Made by a program: the position numbers and the translations under genes. A stretch of DNA of 64,000 nt from Leptodactylus fallax (taxonomy: Eukaryota; Chordata; Amphibia; Anura; Leptodactylidae): NCBI GenBank assembly GCA_947044405.1, contig CAMRHE010000207.1, forward strand, positions 444,001-508,000. Reading direction: 5' to 3'. Of the stretch, positions 21,738 through 32,949 are shown piece by piece (positions within the stretch are counted from its first letter, which is position 1; each line of letters opens with the position of its first letter). The notes beneath the pieces were generated by a model. It searched no databases. It was given only the letters and a program-made list of their open reading frames with translations, and was not told where the DNA came from.

Positions 21738-21781
21738 ACTTATTATATTCTGGGGTCTGAGGAGACCCCAGAGTATAATAA
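21738..21781. repeat. GGGGTCT hairpin module
   Basis: TATTATATTCTGGGGTCT, a GAGG loop, then AGACCCCAGAGTATAATA. The same module, more decayed, is at 35,253-35,297, with related remnants near 34,845-34,893 and 31,680-31,725, all outside this element. Confidence 0.8.
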
Positions 21782-21837
21782 TAGCACCGGCTTTGGGGGT
21801 GGGGGGGGCCACTGTGGAGCACCTAATAGTGTGTGTG

Positions 21838-22738
21838 GGTCACTTTGGGCATATAATACAGTGTGGGGGCCACTCAGGGCATATAATACTGTGTGGGGGC
21901 CACTGAGGACATATAATACTGTGTGGGGGCCACTGAGGGCATATAATACTGTGTGGGGGCCACAGTGGGCATATAATACTGTGTGGGGGCCACTGTGGGC
22001 ATATAATACAGTGTGGGGGCCACTGAGGGCATATAATACTGTGTGGGAGCAACTGAGGGCATATAATACAGTGTGGGGGCCACTGAGGGCATATAATACT
22101 GTGTGGGGGCCACTGAGGGCATATAATACTGTGTGGGAGCAACTGCGGAGCATATAATACTGTGTGGGGGCCACTGAGGGCATATAATACTGTGTGGGAG
22201 CAACTGCGGAGCATATAATGCTGTGTGGGGGCCACTGCGGAGCATATAATACAGTGTGGGGGCCACTGGGGGCATATAATACTGTGTGGGAGCCACTGTG
22301 GGCATATAATGCTGTGTTGGGGCCACTGAGGGCATATAATACTGTGTGGGAGCAACTGTGGAGCATATAATGCTGTGTGGGGGCCACTGCGGGCATATAA
22401 TGCTGTGTTGGGGCCACTGAGGGCATATAATACTGTGTTGGGGCCACTGAGGGCATATAATGCTGTGTTGGGGCCACTGTGAGCATATAATGCTGTGTGG
22501 GGGCCACTGTGAGCATATAATGCTGTGTTGGGACCACTGTGGAGCATATAATGCTGTGTTGGGGCCACTGAGGGCATATAATACTGTGTTGGGGCCACTG
22601 AGGGCATATAATGCTGTGTGGGGGCCACTGTGAGCATATAATGCTGTGTGGGGGCCACTGTGAGCATATAATGCTGTGTTGGGACCACTGCGGAGCATAT
22701 AATGCTGTGTTGGGGCCACTGCGGAGCATATTATACTG
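21838..22738. repeat. 30-bp minisatellite, about 30 units
   Basis: The unit is GGGGGCCACTGAGGGCATAT followed by AATACTGTGT. Units vary at a few positions (CACTGTG, CACTGCGGA, TGTTGGGG), and some are 31 bp with an extra base in GGAGCAT. Variant types are clustered, with CTGTGTTGGGGC in the right half, suggesting local unit expansion. Because 30 is a multiple of three, stop-free frames run through it on both strands; those of about 280-330 codons on the minus strand are not genes. Confidence 0.95.
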
Positions 22739-22739
22739 T

Positions 22740-23424
22740 CCCAGTATTGTTTACATGCTGGGTGCTGCGCTGCTCATTCACCGTGTTCTTGATAACTGCA
22801 GTTGTGGGTACTAAAGCTGTATCTCTTTCAAGTATCTGAGATATCGCTGCAGCACCCATAACCGTCACTATCAAAAATTTACTCTAGGGAGGGGGTAGGG
22901 GGGATCCTGATGGGCAGCCAATGGAACCAATCCAGTTGCAGCTTGTTGCAGTAAGCGTCACTGACGTACTGACACTGTGCGCGGCGACAGGTTTCTGCAT
23001 AGGAGCCCAGACCAGCAGTGTGAAAGGTAAGTACAACTTAACCACGCAAACAAAAAAACAACTTTTCCCCCTATTTTGCCCCCAAATCTTTAAACTTCAC
23101 TGACAACTCTGATAACTACAACCCCTAACAACTCCAGATGCTCTGGGTCTGTTGAGAGTTGTAATTCACCCCCTCCCACCCCAGCTAATTTCTCACTGTA
23201 TTGTTATGCTGGTGCCTGCTCTAGGGCTCCAGCACAACAATACCTAAGTCACAGAAACTCCAATACTGTTATAGGGGAGACCAGTGAAGGGGCCACTGTA
23301 TGGGCATATAAACATCAATATTCCTCCCTGTACAGTGGGCCCTTCACTGGTCCCCTATACTGTATGGGGACCATTGATGGGGTCATTGGGGGGGCAGTGA
23401 TGGAGGCTCATAGCCTGGGGGACA
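22740..23424. other. Interior of the hAT-type element, no gene
   Basis: Contains AACAACTCCAGATGCTCTGG / GTTGAGAGTTGTAATTC, a decayed inverted pair near 23,120-23,170. It also has paired words ACAGTGGGCCCTTCACTGG and CCAGTGAAGGGGCCACTGT, mirrored at 23,280-23,355. Confidence 0.5.
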
Positions 23425-23835
23425 TTAAAGGGGTTGTGCAGGATAACATTTTTTTTTTAATTACACTGGGGCAGGTAAAAAAAAAAAAACAAACTCTCTC
23501 CTGTCCCCAGTGTCTCCCAGCGCGGTTCGGCCTGCAGCTCTGTTTTCTTCCAGCGCAAGTTCCCCCTGTACGTGACTACCTGTGACGTCACTTGACCCCT
23601 GAAGCCAATCAGCGGCCTAAAGGAAGGGACCTGGGACGTCACAGCCAGTGAGGACTTCCGGTAAAAGAAGACAGCGGAGCAGCAGGACCGGACCGTGCTG
23701 GGACCTGCTGACACCGGAGCACCGGGGACAGGCGAGCATGTTTAGTATGTTTTTGTTTTTTTTTGGGGGGGGGGGATTAACTTCTCCCGGACTAATTATA
23801 AAAAAGACAAAAATTATACTGGACAACCTCTTTAA
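23425..23835. mobile_element. TTAA MITE nested in the hAT element
   Basis: TTAA (23,425-23,428) plus AGGGGTTGTGCAGGATAA; mirrored at the right by TTATACTGGACAACCTCT plus TTAA (23,832-23,835). The interior carries CTGTCCCCAGTG, CCAATCAGCGG and CACCGGGGACAGGCGAG, words also found in the next relatives. It holds A and G runs. Confidence 0.82.
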
Positions 23836-23859
23836 AGTGTGGCTCATTAGGGGGGTATA

Positions 23860-24277
23860 TTAAAGGGGTTGTCCAGGCATAATTTGTTATGGTTTATCCT
23901 CAGGATAGGCCATAGATATCTTATCTGTACGTGGCTGACCCCGGACTGATCACCTGTACGGAGCCACTTCTGGCACCCGTCCTGTACACAATACAGGGCC
24001 AGAAGCAGAAAGCTCTGTCCACTGTGTATTAGCCGGGCACCTTCACTGCATCTCAGCACTTATTGAAGTCAGTAGGAACTGAGCTGCAGTGAAGGCGCCA
24101 GGAAACTAAACAGCGTATGGAGCTTTCTGCTTCCGGCCCTGTGTTGTGTACAGAACGGGCTCCTGAAGTGGCTCCGAACAGCTGATAGGGCCTTGTGTCA
24201 GCCCTCTACCGATCCGGTATTTATGGCCTATCCTGAGCATAGGTCATAAAAAAGGTAACTCTGGACAACCTCTTTAA
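23860..24277. mobile_element. TTAA MITE nested in the hAT element
   Basis: TTAA (23,860-23,863) plus AGGGGTTGTCCAGGCATAA; right end TTACCTTTTTT-type region, then CTGGACAACCTCT plus TTAA (24,274-24,277). Inner inverted pairs: CCTCAGGATAGGCCATAGAT against TTATGGCCTATCCTGAGCAT, and GGAGCCACTTCTGGC against a copy near 24,160. It is almost a full-length foldback. Confidence 0.84.
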
Positions 24278-24452
24278 TATGCCCCACACAGTTTAATGTC
24301 CCCCCCCACAGGATGTTAGCCCCCATCACTGCTCCCACACAATATAATGGCTCCATCACTGTTCCCCATACAGTATGGGGGACCAGTGAAGAGGTCACTA
24401 TTTGGGGGGGACCAGTGAAGTGACCATAGAAAAATTTGGCCCAGACAACCCC

Positions 24453-24812
24453 TTAAAAGAGGTTGTCCATAAACTAGAGCGACCACTGTGGCGGCCGCCA
24501 GGGAGGTGTAAAAATAAAAAAAAAAAAATTTCAAAAAAAGCATACTCGCCTGTCCCCAGCACCCCACTGTCCCCTGCCTCTATCTGTTCGGTCTCATGGT
24601 GGCCCCTCATTTCTGGAAATCCTGTACCTAATTGGTCTTAGTGGTCACATGAGGTGCAGGACTCCCAGCAAGGAGTCGCCGGCACGAGACTGAAAGGACA
24701 CTGGCAGCGGACAACGGTACGCCGGGGACAGGTGAGTATGATTTTTTATTTTTTTATTTTACACCTCCCGCAAGGGACATGGGTTGCGCCAATTCCTGGA
24801 CAACCTCTTCAA
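24453..24812. mobile_element. TTAA MITE nested in the hAT element
   Basis: TTAA (24,453-24,456) plus AAGAGGTTGTCCATAAAC; right end TTCCTGGACAACCTCTTCAA, where the TTAA is decayed. CCAGACAACCCC immediately left of 24,453 looks like the right end of yet another copy, so two elements abut here. The interior shares CTGTCCCCAGCACCCC and CGGGGACAGGTGAGTATG with 23,425-23,835. Confidence 0.75.
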
Positions 24813-25158
24813 AGGATTTATCCATATTTCTAATATTGATGGCCTGTCCTTAGGATAGGCCATCAATATTACATCTGCGATGATACAACAGCCAGGACCT
24901 CTGCAGATCAGCTTTTACAGGACAGTGCGGCTACAGGTAACAATTCTAAGAGCCATGCTGTTCACTTGCCATACAGGGTATAGCAGTGGGTTTAGGTAGT
25001 GCAGTGGTGCACATGGTATGGTGGGTGAGCAACATGGCTCCCAACATGTTATTACCTTTTGCCGCCCTGTCTCGGTACTGCTGATCTGCAAGGGTCCTGA
25101 TGGCGGGCCCCTAGAAGCAATTCCACTGGTGGGCCCTAGACATCCCAGTCCGACACTG
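24813..25158. other. Right part of the hAT element with a MITE fragment
   Basis: AATATTGATGGCCTGTCCT followed by AGGATAGGCCATCAATATT (24,834-24,872) is a strong hairpin typical of the AGGGGTT MITE interior. It is followed by the GGTGGGCCC block that mirrors the element's left end. Confidence 0.6.
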
Positions 25159-25166
25159 TCAGTGAA

Positions 25167-25863
25167 TATACCTTTTTTATTTAATACCATTTCCAATATG
25201 TATCCAATTTAACAAAAAATTGGAATACCACTTTAATACAGACTGTTAAGTGTATTTATATGTAAAGTTTCCTATTCCATGCTCCCCTTCTTACAAAGGA
25301 CTAATATGCCTTTAGGTAAATCTGGCCTTGTCTGCAATCCTATAGATAATTCTTGACATCACGACATACAGTACATTGTACTAGATGACAAACTAAGCTC
25401 CGACTTATTTGTATAGTCTCAAGGTTCACAAGCTCGAAATAAATCCTGTTTGGCTACTTATAATGAAATGACACATATTACACAAGGAGTAGCGGTAATA
25501 CAGAACTTTTCCACTTACTATTGAATAAATTAAAATAATAGAATAATAACCTTGATGATCCATTATGAGTACAAAGCCTTCAGCCCAGGGTCTTGTATTT
25601 CTTTATGGTCCCTGAACTTTTTTCGAGTTATTTTACAGCTGAATGTGGATTATTGCTATTATGTACTAAAGTAATAGCTCTATTATTCTGTCAAGATATA
25701 TTATGAAGGACCCGTCAATCCAACAAAATAGTCACAGCATAATGTTGAAAAAGATAAGTTAAAATATTGGAAGCCACTTCTAAAGTTTCCTTTGTCTGAG
25801 TTGGGGACTCTGAAGAAGATCTAGAATTATCTAAGAGATTTAATATCTAATATCCAGCCATGG
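25167..25863. other. No gene seen
   Basis: AT-rich with no notable repeats. Frames are short. Confidence 0.5.
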
Positions 25864-26819
25864 CAGATTACGATTTCAAGGGCATATATGAAGACTTTAT
25901 GGGCATTATACCACCAGGACAATGTCATACCAAATCTTCTATTAGGGCATAAAGTCATAATAGGAAAATGGTTCTTCGATCTATTAAGTGAAAACTTGGG
26001 ACAAGCATTAAGTACATAATGATCGCCCATCAGTGCTATGTGTAATGCTACATTTCTCCTCTAATATAGTGTCAGCAATTTACTTGGCCATAAGAGCACA
26101 TCGGCCTGGTGAGATGCATTAGGAAACGTAGTCTTGATGGGACAACTACATTAAGTGGACCAGAAAAGGAAGCTCAACTTGGGGCCAATGACATTTCTAA
26201 TGGACAGTAAAAATCTACTCAGGTTCTCTATCACAGGCACATACACATTAGTAAATAATAGAAGGGAAGTGGATAATGGGTTAAGCTGTTTATACAGATA
26301 AAATTGGTGCTGATGCCATAATTGTAGATGTGTATATGGTTGTATATGCAGGTTTTTGTTATATCCTTATTCTCTCCCCAATCCTCCACAATGTTAACTT
26401 GTTTTCTGTCACCTTCCACCCACTGAGCCATTACGCCATTAATAGTATTGCCTTTCCTATGGAGTTCATCGAAGACAGTGAACAGTTCCAGACCCAACAA
26501 GATATTAAGAATAAAATATATGGGCTGGGGGTACACAGGGTGAGTTTGCAGAGGGTTAGGAGCGGTGGAATCACTGCCAGCTAACCAGTGCCATAGTCAG
26601 ACAGACTGCCAAAATCGAATGGTTTTTTGTTGTAGTATTACACATAGCGCTGATGGGTGATCATCATGTACTTAATGCTTGTCCCAAGTTTTCACTTAAT
26701 AGATCAAAGAACCATTTTTCTATTATGACTTTATGCCCTAATAGAACATTTGGTTTGGTATTGTCGTGGTGGTATAATGCCCATAAAGTCTCCATATATG
26801 TCCTTGAAATCGTAATCTG
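25864..26819. repeat. Inverted repeat with about 188-bp arms
   Basis: Left arm 25,864-26,051 starts CAGATTACGATTTCAAGG; right arm 26,632-26,819 ends CCTTGAAATCGTAATCTG. The arms match over most of their length with scattered differences, for example through AAAACTTGGGACAAGCATTA and GGGCATAAAGTCATAATAG. The loop is about 580 bp and holds a 101-codon minus-strand frame (26,231-26,536) of unknown meaning. I cannot see a target duplication, so it is either a foldback element or two opposed copies of an unknown repeat. Confidence 0.8.
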
Positions 26820-27618
26820 TCCCAGCGGACCCAACACATATGTCCTTAGCTGTACAAAGTAAAACTCCCCTATAGGAATTTTGAAAAGTAAAGGATAATT
26901 AAATAAAGTTAAAATAATGAAGCAAAAGTTTAAAAACATGTCTGAGAAATCTACAACTGAGAAAAAGCAAGGACTCAAAAAGAAAAATAAACGTAAAAGT
27001 GCAGAAGGTATGGTTAGGTCAATATATGGAGAAAATAACAAAAAAACATCCTTGTCAGACATATTGATAGAATATGCCATAAATGTATGGTGGATGCGTA
27101 TTCCACCAGAATGGGGTTCCTTGTGCTTGGCTAACTCGCAAAAATGAAAATTGGAGAGAGCTGTCCACATGCATTGCCTCCTCTCCATTTATTCCCTACC
27201 GGAAGGTGACAGCTAGTGACTAACTGACCTGCCAGGATAGGGGTCCGGAGACCCCTATTCTGTACATAGGTGTGGGCTGTACAGGTGGGACCTATGTATC
27301 TTTGGTGGATATGCCATAAATATCTAATCGGAATGCCTATACTAGCCCCAAATTGACTTGTTACTTACGGGGTGTAATGTAAGCATGGGTCGATTTATAA
27401 CAAAAACATTTATCAGAGGTGCCATCATTCTAGCTGTCTAACATAAAACTAGTGTAATTTATTGACATGTTACAACAGATTTATCACTGCATTTGCCTTC
27501 ATTAATAAATCTGTCACAACCTTCATCACTGTCATTCACACTGGTTAAAATTCCGACACTATTTCTACACCTGGATCTGGATGGAGTAAAGATGCAATTT
27601 TTTTCTTAATTTTACAAC

Positions 27619-27623
<5 letters not shown>
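26820..27623. other. No gene seen; A-rich stretch and MITE fragments
   Basis: A plus-strand frame at 26,917-27,147 has a lysine-rich start (MSEKSTTEKKQ) in A-rich DNA; I do not recognise it. A 174-codon minus-strand frame (26,664-27,188) overlaps the inverted-repeat arm and is probably chance. GGATATGCCATAAATATCTAAT (27,309-27,330) and its relative at 27,074-27,090 resemble the AGGGGTT MITE interior. Confidence 0.4.

Positions 27624-27651
<28 letters not shown>
27624..27651. repeat. A28 homopolymer
   Basis: An uninterrupted run of 28 A. No retroposon 3' end was recognised just before it. Confidence 0.95.
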
Positions 27652-27653
<2 letters not shown>

Positions 27654-28059
27654 AACATTGCAAAAATGTATCTAAATCCTGTCCAAGAATGCACCAATTA
27701 TGCATTGATATATATTAGCTGAAAACATCTATATATTCTGCCATAGAAATAATATTTTCCTTACATAACAATGACAATTTTTAGTTTCGAAACCTCTTAA
27801 GACCTATCAACAGTTCTTCCCCATAGCCAGCCATGCCGGAGAAGGTGGATCCACCTCAGACTGTCCTATGACCTCTTTCCTATGACCTGTGCAAATATGT
27901 ATAGGACTTCCTCTGGCCAAAATCAAACCAACATTAAGTAATGATAGATATAGCACATCATATGGGGCTTATGCATGGGCCATTTGGGGATTCTGTGTTC
28001 CTGGGTAAATAAGGAGAAGGCTTAAAATGTCCCATGAACGAGAAGGATTTAGATGTTAG

Positions 28060-28500
28060 GAGAAATTTTTCACACAGAGTTTTTTGCAGGCTGAAAAAAA
28101 TCTGTTTCGGGAATTAGGAAATGGTTTTTTGATGCTTTTTTTACATGGTTTTTCTTGCTTTTTTGTTGGGTTTTTCATAGCAGTTTTTGCCGCGGTTTTC
28201 TGCTCCAGCACACTGTATGAACCTGGAAACTTCCATTTAAAAAACGCTTGCGGTTTTTGATGCGGTTTTTGCCAAAACCACGTAAAAAAACTCATCAAAA
28301 AGCACGTAAAAAAACTGCGGAATCCGCCTGAAGAAAGGTCATGCTGCTTTTTTTTTCAGCTAGAGGAAAAAAACTGCTACTGACTCTGCTACTGACTGCC
28401 ATTGAAATGAATGGGAGGCGTTTTTCGAAGTGGATTTTGAGGCAGATTCTGCCTCAAAGTCCACCTGCAAAAAAATCTTTGAGTGAAAATACCCTAACAG
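28060..28500. repeat. Dispersed GC-rich MITE-like repeat, copy 2, with foldback
   Basis: CCATTGAAATGAATGGGAGGC and GATTTTGAGGCAGATT match 1,290-1,335. The left part (28,060-28,330) has multiple GTTTTTTG/CAAAAAAC-type inverted words (TGCGGTTTTTG, CAAAAACC, GTAAAAAAACTGCGG). The terminus GTGAAAATACCCTAAC mirrors the TTTTTCACAC start only loosely. Confidence 0.55.
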
Positions 28501-29340
28501 TAATGTTTCCCATCTCTGTATGAGATGAGAAGACTAGTAATAGCCACCAGATCATCCTGGGGGGTAAAGTGCGGAGCATAAAACAACGCCAGCAAAGGGC
28601 CCTAAATTTGTTGTTTTAGGGCCCTTCTACATTCTTTTTGCTTTTCATCCTTGCAAACTTCTATTATTCCAAAGCTACATCTCATATTGTGATATCTCGT
28701 AAAGTTTCTAGTTCTTTATAATTGCAATTTTACTGCCTTACTTAGACTTCTTTTCATAGCCACAGGTGCTAAACTTCCCACTTGTAGGGTAACTTGTTGG
28801 CTTTTTCATAAAGCCCCTCTATTATTTAGAAATTAATTTTCAGAAACTTCCTAGCAACAAGAAACCCTTCCGGCCAGTACAAGTTAATTGACGCTGGAAA
28901 GCTCTGTTTCATTTCCTTCCAGAACTCTGCTGACCGGAGGTATCACTTTATTGAAAACTAGACGGCTGGTATTGTCTACCTGATGTTTCAAATACAGTAA
29001 CTGCATGAAGAAGTCCCTGGAGTCGGGCAGATAGCTTACTTTAGAACACTGTCTTACATCTTTCTTATTCTTTTTGGCCTGCGCTTATATCATGGCTTTG
29101 CTTCCAAATAAAATTATATCCCTTCCAACACTAATAAAGGAAAAATAGATGGGGAAATGAATAGACTATCGATATAACCCATATAATATGTGCTTGTCGT
29201 AGTCATGTTTGCTGATATACTTTGTGCTAATATTTGATCCCTGAAATCTGATCTTAGGGAAAATTCTGCAAACATTTTTTTTTTGGAGGGGGGAGGGGCT
29301 TTACCTTTTATTTTCAAGCTGCGTGTCTACACAAACAGCT
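28501..29340. other. No gene seen
   Basis: TTGTTTTAGGGCCC is mirrored by GGGCCCTAAATTTG at about 28,597-28,625, a small palindrome. Otherwise AT-rich with no coding signal. Confidence 0.45.
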
Positions 29341-29345
29341 GGGGG

Positions 29346-29414
<69 letters not shown>
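29341..29414. repeat. G9-C65 homopolymer block, suspected artefact
   Basis: Nine G run directly into 65 C, with ordinary sequence on both sides. Such a G-to-C switch also occurs at 36,966-37,038. Minus-strand polyglycine frames over it are meaningless. It is likely a real G/C-rich tract whose length and content were lost in sequencing. Confidence 0.85.
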
Positions 29415-31479
29415 TATAGATGGATACAGTATATCCCTTAAAGCTTGCTGTAGACATATGTGATGTACCTTTTCCAGAGCTGCATAGACAAACTGTATAC
29501 ATAGAAAACAAATAAGCAAACTGAGTCCTGTCTTTCAAGGAACACTAATCTTAGAAAAACACAAACCATATTTAAGGAATTCATCTCCTTTGTTTTTGTC
29601 CTGTTTTGTGTCATATTGCAAATAAAAGTGAGAAACATAGAATTCTTCTACATGTCTAAGGAGATCAACTACCCCACCTCTTTCTTTCCTTACTGTTCTG
29701 CATTGGGCGGTAAGACAACTGGCTGCAGCAGGAGCCTCCCCTCTTTGCCTTGTCTACAATAGGACACAAGTTCTGCCCCTTGACTAACCTGACCCCTAAG
29801 CTGTTCCCCAGACAAAAATTAAACAGATCAACAAGAAATCAATCCCTATGTTCTCTGCAGAATTTCTACAGGACCTTTTCAGAAATATCCTCTCTTTACT
29901 ATTATCATTCATTTTTATATCTAGTGTTCCTTTCATTTCTCTAAATCTGAAGACTTTGAGACTAGACTATCTTGATAACTTGTTGAGGATCCTCATCACA
30001 TATTCCCTATCAAGTGAGTGAGTGAAATTGAGTAACATTTGACTAAACCCAGTTCACACATGACATAAAAAAATCTGTGTGAATTTCTGAATTAGTTAGA
30101 ATTTTGTTGCAGATTTCTCCTTGTGCAATAATAAAAAGGATGGACAAAGCTTAATATCAGGAAGAATGTCATCCCTGCACCTAAGTGGACCCCCGCAGGG
30201 CCTGGGAACACTAGCCGTTGCTATGGCTATAGTTTTTATTTCCTTGTTTATTTATTTGGAACTCATTACCAGCCACCAATGAGCCTGACATAAAACTGTC
30301 CAGTGTTCCGGTTGTCTTCATACTGTAGATTTGATAGTAATTAACTTCCTCGTCATAGAAACAATTAGATTTTTTATGAATTTTCTTGCTTTTGCTTGCA
30401 CTAGTTTTGAATTAATCACCGTTAATTGTTGAAGAAAAGCCATAACTAATTGTGCCCTCATCTCCTATTAATTACTTTCTCATTCACTGTCGTTTATGTC
30501 TTCTCCTCGAGTACTCCCTTTAAATCTAGGGCGATTTCAGAATAAAAATTTACAAGATTTTTACCTTCTCTCGTTCGTTAATCACACCATGATAAGCGGG
30601 TTTATTGACAGATAATGATAAAAATATTAACAATTTTTACCTATTTCATCCTAATCCAATAGGTAGATTTAAATAACATAGTATGCTGCACCTTACTGCT
30701 TAGCACTTTATATCAGTGGTGCCATACTGGGTAGATTTTATAACAAATGAATACAGTAGCCCATAAAGGGGTTTCAAGGGATTAGGGCAAACTCACGGGT
30801 GTAAAACAGAAACAAAGAAAAAGATATACTCACATATCCCTGACGCTCGATTGTCTAGTCCTGATCACTTCTTTTCCTGTGCCGAGAGTTGCCATACAGG
30901 AAGTGGAGAGGCTCATATAACCAATCAGTGGAGAGATACCAATGATGTCACTCTTATACATCACCATTTCTTTACCAACCGCTAAGGCCACTGATTGGGT
31001 TCAGCAGTCGTGTTAACCTCTTGGCTTCTGACATGGTGATTCCTGGCACCAGAGGGAAGGGAAATGAAACTGAACTCTGTGGGTAGATGAATATGTCTTT
31101 TTAGTGCACTCTCCCCCCGCATACACACTTTTTAATACATATAGAGTAGGCCTGGGATCTTGGAAAGTCAGGTCGTAGATTCATCAGAGGTCTGTCGGAT
31201 TTACTATAACTGGCGTGAGTTATAGCTGAAATTTACCCCAACTTTCAATTCTGGCACACAGCACCACCCAAGATGCACTGGAATTATCTGGCACATATCA
31301 CACCAACAGATGTTGGCAACACGCCTTGCAGATGTTGTCCTTTCCTGAATTCGAACCAGCATTGCAAGGCATCAGTGCCATGGGCAAACCTTGCAAGATT
31401 TGTTTCGCAATTTTTTTTTAAATTGTGAAACAAAATATTTTTTGACAAGATATTGTTATAGACCAAACTTGTGTTTCAG
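29415..31479. other. No gene; possible regulatory island and a MITE remnant
   Basis: 30,230-30,665 is an AT-rich island without visible repeats that contains several homeodomain-type TAATTA/ATTAAT words (see findings). 30,768-31,145 begins AAAGGGGTTTCAAGGGATTAGG and contains AGATATACTCACATATCCCTGACG and AACCAATCAGTGG. This is the interior style of the AGGGGTT MITE family, but a right terminus was not found. Confidence 0.45.
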
Positions 31480-31835
31480 ATTCTTAAGACTCCGTTACCT
31501 TTTCTGGAGATCCTCCCGGTGTTTGGTGTTCTTTCCCAGTCTCTTCCATTGACATGCCTTACATGACTGCTGGAGACCGATCACAGACGTCAGCAGTGAC
31601 TTGGGGCCACTGACATCACCCTGGAACCCAAAAGTAGTCGGAAGAGGCTATTATTTCTGCTTCTCCCTTGGACATCCAATTATTATACTTCAGAATCTGA
31701 AGAGACCTGTGAGTATAATGATTAGTAAGTGGCAAACCCCAAAAATTCTAGGTACAACCAAACCTGACATTTTTAGTAAATTTGCAATAAAACTAGCTCA
31801 TTATGAACCAGTTCACTCATCTCTAAAACTTTAGT
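31480..31835. mobile_element. TAGAGATGAGTGAAC-ended repeat, right end
   Basis: The right end TGAACCAGTTCACTCATCTCTA (31,805-31,826) is the inverse of the left end of the element at 34,766. The interior has CCAATTATTATACTTCAG-ATCTGAAGAGACC, a decayed form of the GGGGTCT hairpin module. The left terminus was not found. Confidence 0.6.
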
Positions 31836-32949
31836 AAACATATCCCCCATTCATTTAGGTTGGTGGTCTTGCAGCCATATATGACGTCACATAACATAGA
31901 GGACATTTTTAAGATAATTCTTTTAGTAGTAGAAGTTTTCTTTATATATGGTTGTCTAGAAATAATTCATAGGAAGTCATGGCAAGCATATGTGAAAAAC
32001 ATTGTTTACCGCAGGCACAGCAGCTACCTAGTTACTGCATGTAACATTGATGTGACATTCACTTACAGGGTATCCACCTAGAAAGACAGTTGTTTCCCTT
32101 CTGCATATCCATTTCCCATGGAGCATTGCCTTTAAGATTCCATAGCTCAGCTGGATCCCCTCAATGAGAATTTTTACATATTAATAAATGTGTTCACCTT
32201 TCAACACTATTGATAAATTGTCCCTATTATGGCCCAAGGATATGAGCATATTCATTGTAGGAAGGCTTGTTCTCTTCATCATATTTTCCAGCACAAGGTT
32301 AAAAACAAACCCACTGGATATCTGGCTTCATCACTATGTGTAATATGTTCTGCCGAGGTGTTCATTGTTTTCATGGGAAAAACTATTTGCTGCTTTGCTA
32401 TGAAAATCAAGCAGCCAAAGCAATCCAGACATATCAGATACAACAAATGGGCCGACATATTGGCTTCTCCCCAACTCTATCAACAATTTCCCAGGATAAT
32501 ATTGAGCCCTCTAAGTAGTTTGATTGGCCAAGATGACGCTCTAATTTTCAGGCACCTTAGAAAGCTTGAGGGCATTAAGTTGCATATTGTATCTCAAATC
32601 CGAAGATACACTCACTATATTTCTATAGTTAGGGCATCTTTAAAACGCCCTAATGTTAAAGGGCCTGCTTAGTGACAAACATATGATAGAGGCTTCTGTA
32701 AAAAGGCTCAGTGCCAGTCATTAAAGAGTTAATGCATTGAAACATTGTGGGTGACATCATAGTGAATGAAGCATTGGTAACAAGCATATGTAGTTGCTAT
32801 GGCAAAGGAGCTGATGTCATAAATACTATGTCATAAAGACCCCAACAAAGAAAATTCAATTACAGAAGGGCAAACAGCCATATGCAGCGCCATGTTTGAT
32901 GTGTCTGGAGACCTGGAGCTTCCTCACTCCACAATCTGTAAGGGAGAAG
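31836..32949. other. No gene assigned
   Basis: A plus-strand frame of 147 codons (32,229-32,672) is the longest not explained by a simple repeat. I recognise no domain, and it has no visible splice or polyadenylation context. Cysteines and histidines occur (CSLHHIFQH; CVICSAEV) without a regular zinc-binding spacing. Chance is the more likely explanation. Confidence 0.35.

Larger units (their letters stand above)
21095..25158. mobile_element. About 4.06-kb hAT-type non-autonomous element
   Basis: It begins CAGGGTTGGACTGG and ends CCAGTCCGACACTG-type sequence (25,145-25,158), so the ends are imperfect inverted repeats of CAG(G/T)GT(T/C)GGACTGG. Identical 8-bp sequences TCAGTGAA flank it (21,087-21,094 and 25,159-25,166), the target duplication length of the hAT superfamily. 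GGGCCC-rich subterminal blocks (CCACCGG, CCACCAG) also mirror each other. The inside holds strong hairpins, a 30-bp minisatellite and nested TTAA MITEs, but no hAT transposase. Class assignment rests on termini and duplication length. Confidence 0.78.

Noticed and set aside
21743..22729. Minus-strand frames of about 280-330 codons, in three overlapping frames
   Set aside because: The 30-bp minisatellite has a period divisible by three, so stop-free frames arise automatically; all three frames are equally open.
26664..27188. 174-codon minus-strand frame
   Set aside because: It overlaps an inverted-repeat arm and A/T-rich DNA, with phenylalanine runs from T-rich sequence and no motif.
29301..29538. 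Polyglycine minus-strand frames
   Set aside because: They read through the G9-C65 block.
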